Assembly: GCA_964654855.1 (NCBI GenBank)
Contig: CAZZJS010000003.1
Location: 124,001-188,000, forward strand
Origin: JALZUV01 sp964654855
GTDB lineage: Bacteria > Pseudomonadota > Alphaproteobacteria > Rickettsiales > JALZUV01
DNA length: 64,000 bases
Direction: 5' to 3'
This document shows, piece by piece, positions 61,694 through 64,000 of this stretch. The stretch's first letter is position 1; each line of letters begins with the position of its first letter. The notes below the pieces were generated by a model, which saw only the letters and a list, made by a program, of their open reading frames with translations, made no database searches and had not been told where the DNA came from. A program made the position numbers and the translations under genes.

Positions 61694-62159
61694 TAAGAAA
61701 GATAAAGAAGCTAAAAAAAATCGCGCGCAACGTAATTCAGCACCATCGCTTATTTCACGCGATATGAATATCTTAGGTAATCTTATTAGCGAAGGCATGA
61801 TCGATATCGATGGCCGCATTGAAGGAAATGTACGTGCTTTAACAATTACTGTTCGTAAAGATGGTGTGGTGAAGGGAGACCTTCAGGCTGATGAGATCGA
61901 AATTCTAGGTCAAGTAAAGGGGCTTGTGCGCGCAAAGGATGTGCATCTTTATAGCAGCGCAAAGGTTGAAGGAAGTATCATGCATGAGGTGCTTTCGATG
62001 GAAGAAGGAGCCTTTGTGGATGGTAAATTTAAGCGCACTGACCGTGTGCATTTGGATGGTGCTATGCAGCCGCAGATGGAGTCTGATGAGATTGAAAGCT
62101 CTGAAGAAGAAGTTCGTTTGCTAGAAAATATCCGCCTCATTAGCAATCAAGCTGATTAG
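61683..62159 (+). CDS. Bactofilin
   Basis: 158 residues. The central DUF583 beta-helix repeats are visible: LISEGMIDIDGRIEGNVRALTITVRKDGVVKGDLQADEI in short steps of about 17 residues, then GLVRAKDVHLYSSAKVEGSI. The N terminus is short and Lys-rich; the C-terminal tail is acidic (ESDEIESSEEE). Bactofilins polymerise without nucleotide and position wall enzymes at the membrane. Translationally coupled to the upstream M23 peptidase. Confidence 0.95.
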   Translation: MFGSKKDKEAKKNRAQRNSAPSLISRDMNILGNLISEGMIDIDGRIEGNVRALTITVRKDGVVKGDLQADEIEILGQVKGLVRAKDVHLYSSAKVEGSIMHEVLSMEEGAFVDGKFKRTDRVHLDGAMQPQMESDEIESSEEEVRLLENIRLISNQAD

Positions 62160-62162
62160 TAA

Positions 62163-63536
62163 CTAAAGCACTAGCCAAGCGGCTAACCCCAAGAAACTGA
62201 AGAAGCTTACAATATCGGTCAGTGTAGTAACGAATACGCTGGAAGCGATAGCAGGGTCAATTTTGATTCGCTCTAGGAAGAGCGGGATGAAAGCTCCTGC
62301 GAATCCTGCGACAAAGAGTGTTCCAATGATGGCAGCAGAAAAGATCGCTGCCAATTCAATATCACGATAAACAATCCAAATCACGGCGCTGGTGACGATG
62401 CTTAGTACGATACCGTTAAGCAGATTGGTTAGCATCTCTTTGCGTATAATGGAAAATGCGTTATGGCGCTGTAACTCACGTGTGGCGATACCACGAACTG
62501 CAACCGTAAGGCTTTGTGTTCCTGCATTGCCAGATAATGATGCGATTACTGGCATTAAGACGGCGAGAGTTACCATCTTCTCAATCGTACCTTCAAACAG
62601 GCTGATGACATAGGCTGCCAAAGAAGCGGTGAGTAAGTTAATGAGTAACCAAGGGAGACGACGTTTAACCGTTTGCAATAAACCTGCGTGAATATCTTGT
62701 TCTAAGATACCACCGGCGCGCATAAAGTCTTCCTCTTCCTCTTCTTTGATCACGGTGACGATATCATCAATTGTAATAACACCGACGATACGTTCAGAAT
62801 CGTTGATGACCGGAGCTTCTGCAATTCCATAGCGTCGGAAAATCTCTGCAACCTCTTCCTGATCTGTTTCAATAGAGATTGGGTGAATATCTGTTTTCAT
62901 CAGTGTGTTAATGGCCGTATTACGCGTATTTTGCATGATGCGAGAGATCATGACGCTGCCAACAGGGTGATAACGTGGACCGACAACGATAATTTCGTAA
63001 AAATCTTCAGGTAAATTTTTAGCTTCGCGTAAATGGTCGATCACTTGACCAACATCCCAAAATTCGGGCACAGAAACAAAACGTTTCTGCATTAATCGGC
63101 CAGCGCTTTCTTCGGGGTATGCGAGGCCTTCTTCTAAATCGGCACGCGCATTACCGGGCACGGCTTCAAGGAGTTCTTGTTGTTCCTCTTCGTCTAAATC
63201 TTCGATGACGCTAACGGCATCATCGGTTTCTAGTTCAGCGAGAGCCTCGGCGATTTTCTCTGTGCCGATGAGATCCATAATCTCCTGTACAATTTCTTCG
63301 TCAAGGAAAGTCAGAATTTCTGGAGCAAAATCGGGCAGCAATGCGGTGATAAGTTGCGCGCGGATAGAGGGCGATAAAAGACCTATCAAAGCCGCGCTAT
63401 CTGCATGGTGTAAATCAAGGGTAAGGGCGCGTAATTGGGTGGTGTTTTCTGTGCGAGCGGCCTCTTTCACCGCGTGGATGAGGCTATCATCTACGGCAAT
63501 TGCGGTGCTATGTTCAACTGTTTCCGTTTCGCTCAT
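62163..63536 (-). CDS. mgtE: Magnesium transporter MgtE
   Basis: 457 residues. A cytoplasmic MgtE-N domain (about 20-140, with superhelical ALAELETDDAVSVIEDLDEEEQQELL), two CBS domains (about 145-265), then five membrane helices with PVIASLSGNAGTQSLTVAVRG, the pore signature. The cytoplasmic part closes the channel when Mg2+ is high. Only ~110 bp separate its start from tRNA-Leu, too little for a typical M-box riboswitch. It converges with bactofilin, 3 bp between stops. Confidence 0.95.
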   Translation of the reverse strand: MSETETVEHSTAIAVDDSLIHAVKEAARTENTTQLRALTLDLHHADSAALIGLLSPSIRAQLITALLPDFAPEILTFLDEEIVQEIMDLIGTEKIAEALAELETDDAVSVIEDLDEEEQQELLEAVPGNARADLEEGLAYPEESAGRLMQKRFVSVPEFWDVGQVIDHLREAKNLPEDFYEIIVVGPRYHPVGSVMISRIMQNTRNTAINTLMKTDIHPISIETDQEEVAEIFRRYGIAEAPVINDSERIVGVITIDDIVTVIKEEEEEDFMRAGGILEQDIHAGLLQTVKRRLPWLLINLLTASLAAYVISLFEGTIEKMVTLAVLMPVIASLSGNAGTQSLTVAVRGIATRELQRHNAFSIIRKEMLTNLLNGIVLSIVTSAVIWIVYRDIELAAIFSAAIIGTLFVAGFAGAFIPLFLERIKIDPAIASSVFVTTLTDIVSFFSFLGLAAWLVL

Positions 63537-63542
63537 CTACTG

Positions 63543-63571
63543 TTTATCGGCGTAAAAGATTAAGAAGTAAA
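63543..63571 (-). promoter_or_regulatory. Candidate mgtE promoter, leaderless spacing
   Basis: Read on the minus strand: TTTACT (63571-63566), a 17-bp spacer and GATAAA (63548-63543), then 6 bp to the mgtE ATG. There is no Shine-Dalgarno sequence. Confidence 0.35.
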
Positions 63572-63601
63572 TAATTTTGCCCGTTTAAATTATAGAGATG
63601 G

Positions 63602-63630
63602 TTGCTAAACCCAATAATAGCCGTTATATA
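63602..63630 (+). promoter_or_regulatory. tRNA-Leu promoter
   Basis: TTGCTA (63602-63607), a 17-bp spacer and TATATA (63625-63630), 17 bp upstream of the tRNA. Confidence 0.55.
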
Positions 63631-63647
63631 GACGCATCTGATCTCGG

Positions 63648-63733
63648 GCGCTCGTGGCGGAATGGTAGACGCGCAACGTTGAGGTCGTTGTCCTCGCAAG
63701 GGGGTGGAGGTTCAAGTCCTCTCGAGCGCACCA
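63648..63733 (+). tRNA. tRNA-Leu (anticodon GAG)
   Basis: 86 bases including an encoded CCA. Acceptor stem GCGCTCG/CGAGCGC, D-arm GCG/CGC, anticodon stem CAACG/CGTTG with loop TTGAGGT (anticodon GAG), a long variable arm typical of class II leucine tRNAs, and a T-arm with TTCAAGT. It reads CUC and CUU codons. Confidence 0.95.
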
Positions 63734-63749
63734 TTTAGAAATAGGTAAC

Positions 63750-64000
63750 ATGGCCTCTCATTTTAGTATTCATTCAACCGACGGTCAGGCTCGTACAGGC
63801 ACTCTCAAAACCGCACATGGTGATATTCGTACGCCTGCCTTTATGCCGGTTGGTACGCAAGGTACCGTTAAGGCAATGTATCCTGAGCAGGTATCGGAAA
63901 CGGGCGCTGATATACTCCTTGGAAATACCTATCATCTGATGTTGCGTCCGACGGCAGAACGTGTCGCAAAGCTAGGTGGACTGCATAAATTTATGAATTG
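63750..64000 (+). CDS. tgt: Queuine tRNA-ribosyltransferase, 3' partial
   Basis: 83 codons visible, running off the window end. HFSIHSTDGQARTGTLKTAHGDIRTPAFMPVGTQGTVK in short pieces, and ILLGNTYHLMLRP, are the N-terminal signature of bacterial TGT, including the substrate-binding region. It swaps guanine for the queuine precursor in tRNAs with GUN anticodons. The start codon is 16 bp after the tRNA-Leu gene, so the two may share a transcript. Confidence 0.93.
   Translation, partial: MASHFSIHSTDGQARTGTLKTAHGDIRTPAFMPVGTQGTVKAMYPEQVSETGADILLGNTYHLMLRPTAERVAKLGGLHKFMN

Noticed and set aside
63537..63647. M-box magnesium riboswitch upstream of mgtE
   Set aside because: The space is too short and a promoter-like element sits 6 bp from the ATG; no M-box pattern was seen.
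63648..64000. tRNA-Leu as an integration site of a mobile element
   Set aside because: No integrase gene or repeated 3' end of the tRNA is visible; tgt follows directly.

Overview
The window is a chromosomal segment of an alphaproteobacterium of moderate GC content. Several markers point to this class: a DUF4167 protein right after prfA-prmC, a COQ9 homologue, the BolA / J-domain / CobS-like / CobT-like block, the dapF-mtaB-ftsY operon, and the order RNase D / kdsD-lptC-lptA-lptB-rpoN-hpf. Complete biotin-step, thiamine-step, Kdo and dTDP-rhamnose genes suggest a free-living rather than a highly reduced organism. The order cannot be fixed from this sequence. Genes are packed tightly, with many 1-4 bp stop/start overlaps. 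No stretch above about 225 bp lacks a gene, and the largest such gap (2459-2681) holds a small lipoprotein gene. I see no CRISPR array, rRNA, insertion sequence or prophage.

Layout. 1-3.6 kb: the end of a Na+/H+ antiporter, a GDP-mannose dehydrogenase-type enzyme, a mini-lipoprotein, a BolA protein and a J-domain protein. 3.6-8.7 kb: the CobS/CobT-like AAA+/VWA pair, then prfA-prmC-DUF4167, closed by a bidirectional terminator. 8.7-12.9 kb (minus strand): an SLC13-type transporter, bioA and bioB. 13-20.4 kb: an RNase D-like gene without a normal start codon, kdsD, lptC-lptA-lptB, rpoN, an orphan CpaF-like ATPase and hpf. 20.5-29.8 kb: a mannose-type EIIA, kdsA, eno, ftsB and the pyruvate dehydrogenase operon, which carries a SIMPL protein and a DUF4145 protein as extra genes. 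A 10-N assembly gap lies in lpdA. 29.8-36.9 kb (minus strand): etfB-etfA-nadE-gltX-sodB-COQ9-YdjM-like.

37.0-44.7 kb: three unknown glycine-rich membrane proteins, rpsD, a LysE-type exporter, an unknown Pro/Glu-rich protein, dapF-mtaB-ftsY and a fourth unknown membrane protein sharing a short tail motif with one of the three. 44.7-50.3 kb: rmlA-rmlD-rmlC, a glycosyltransferase/epimerase fusion, a D-amino-acid aminotransferase and a HAD phosphatase. 50.3-54.9 kb (minus strand): lysC, a DUF4153 membrane protein, rimI and a TPR-methyltransferase. 54.9-57.7 kb: ubiG-thiE-efp-suhB. 57.8-62.2 kb: an envelope block of an 861-residue Pro/Glu-rich protein with an OmpA-like end, a membrane-anchored M23 peptidase and a bactofilin. 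The window ends with mgtE (minus strand), tRNA-Leu(GAG) and the start of tgt.

Functional theme. Much of the window builds the envelope: Kdo synthesis (kdsD, kdsA), LPS export (lptA, lptB, lptC), rhamnose and mannuronate precursors, diaminopimelate (lysC, dapF), D-amino acids, and the bactofilin-M23 module. The rest is core energy metabolism and translation. At pattern level, many genes lack a Shine-Dalgarno sequence and instead have a -10-like hexamer 6-8 bp before the ATG, which suggests leaderless mRNAs. The best candidate for something undescribed is the set of glycine-zipper membrane proteins with a shared YQFDNS tail.
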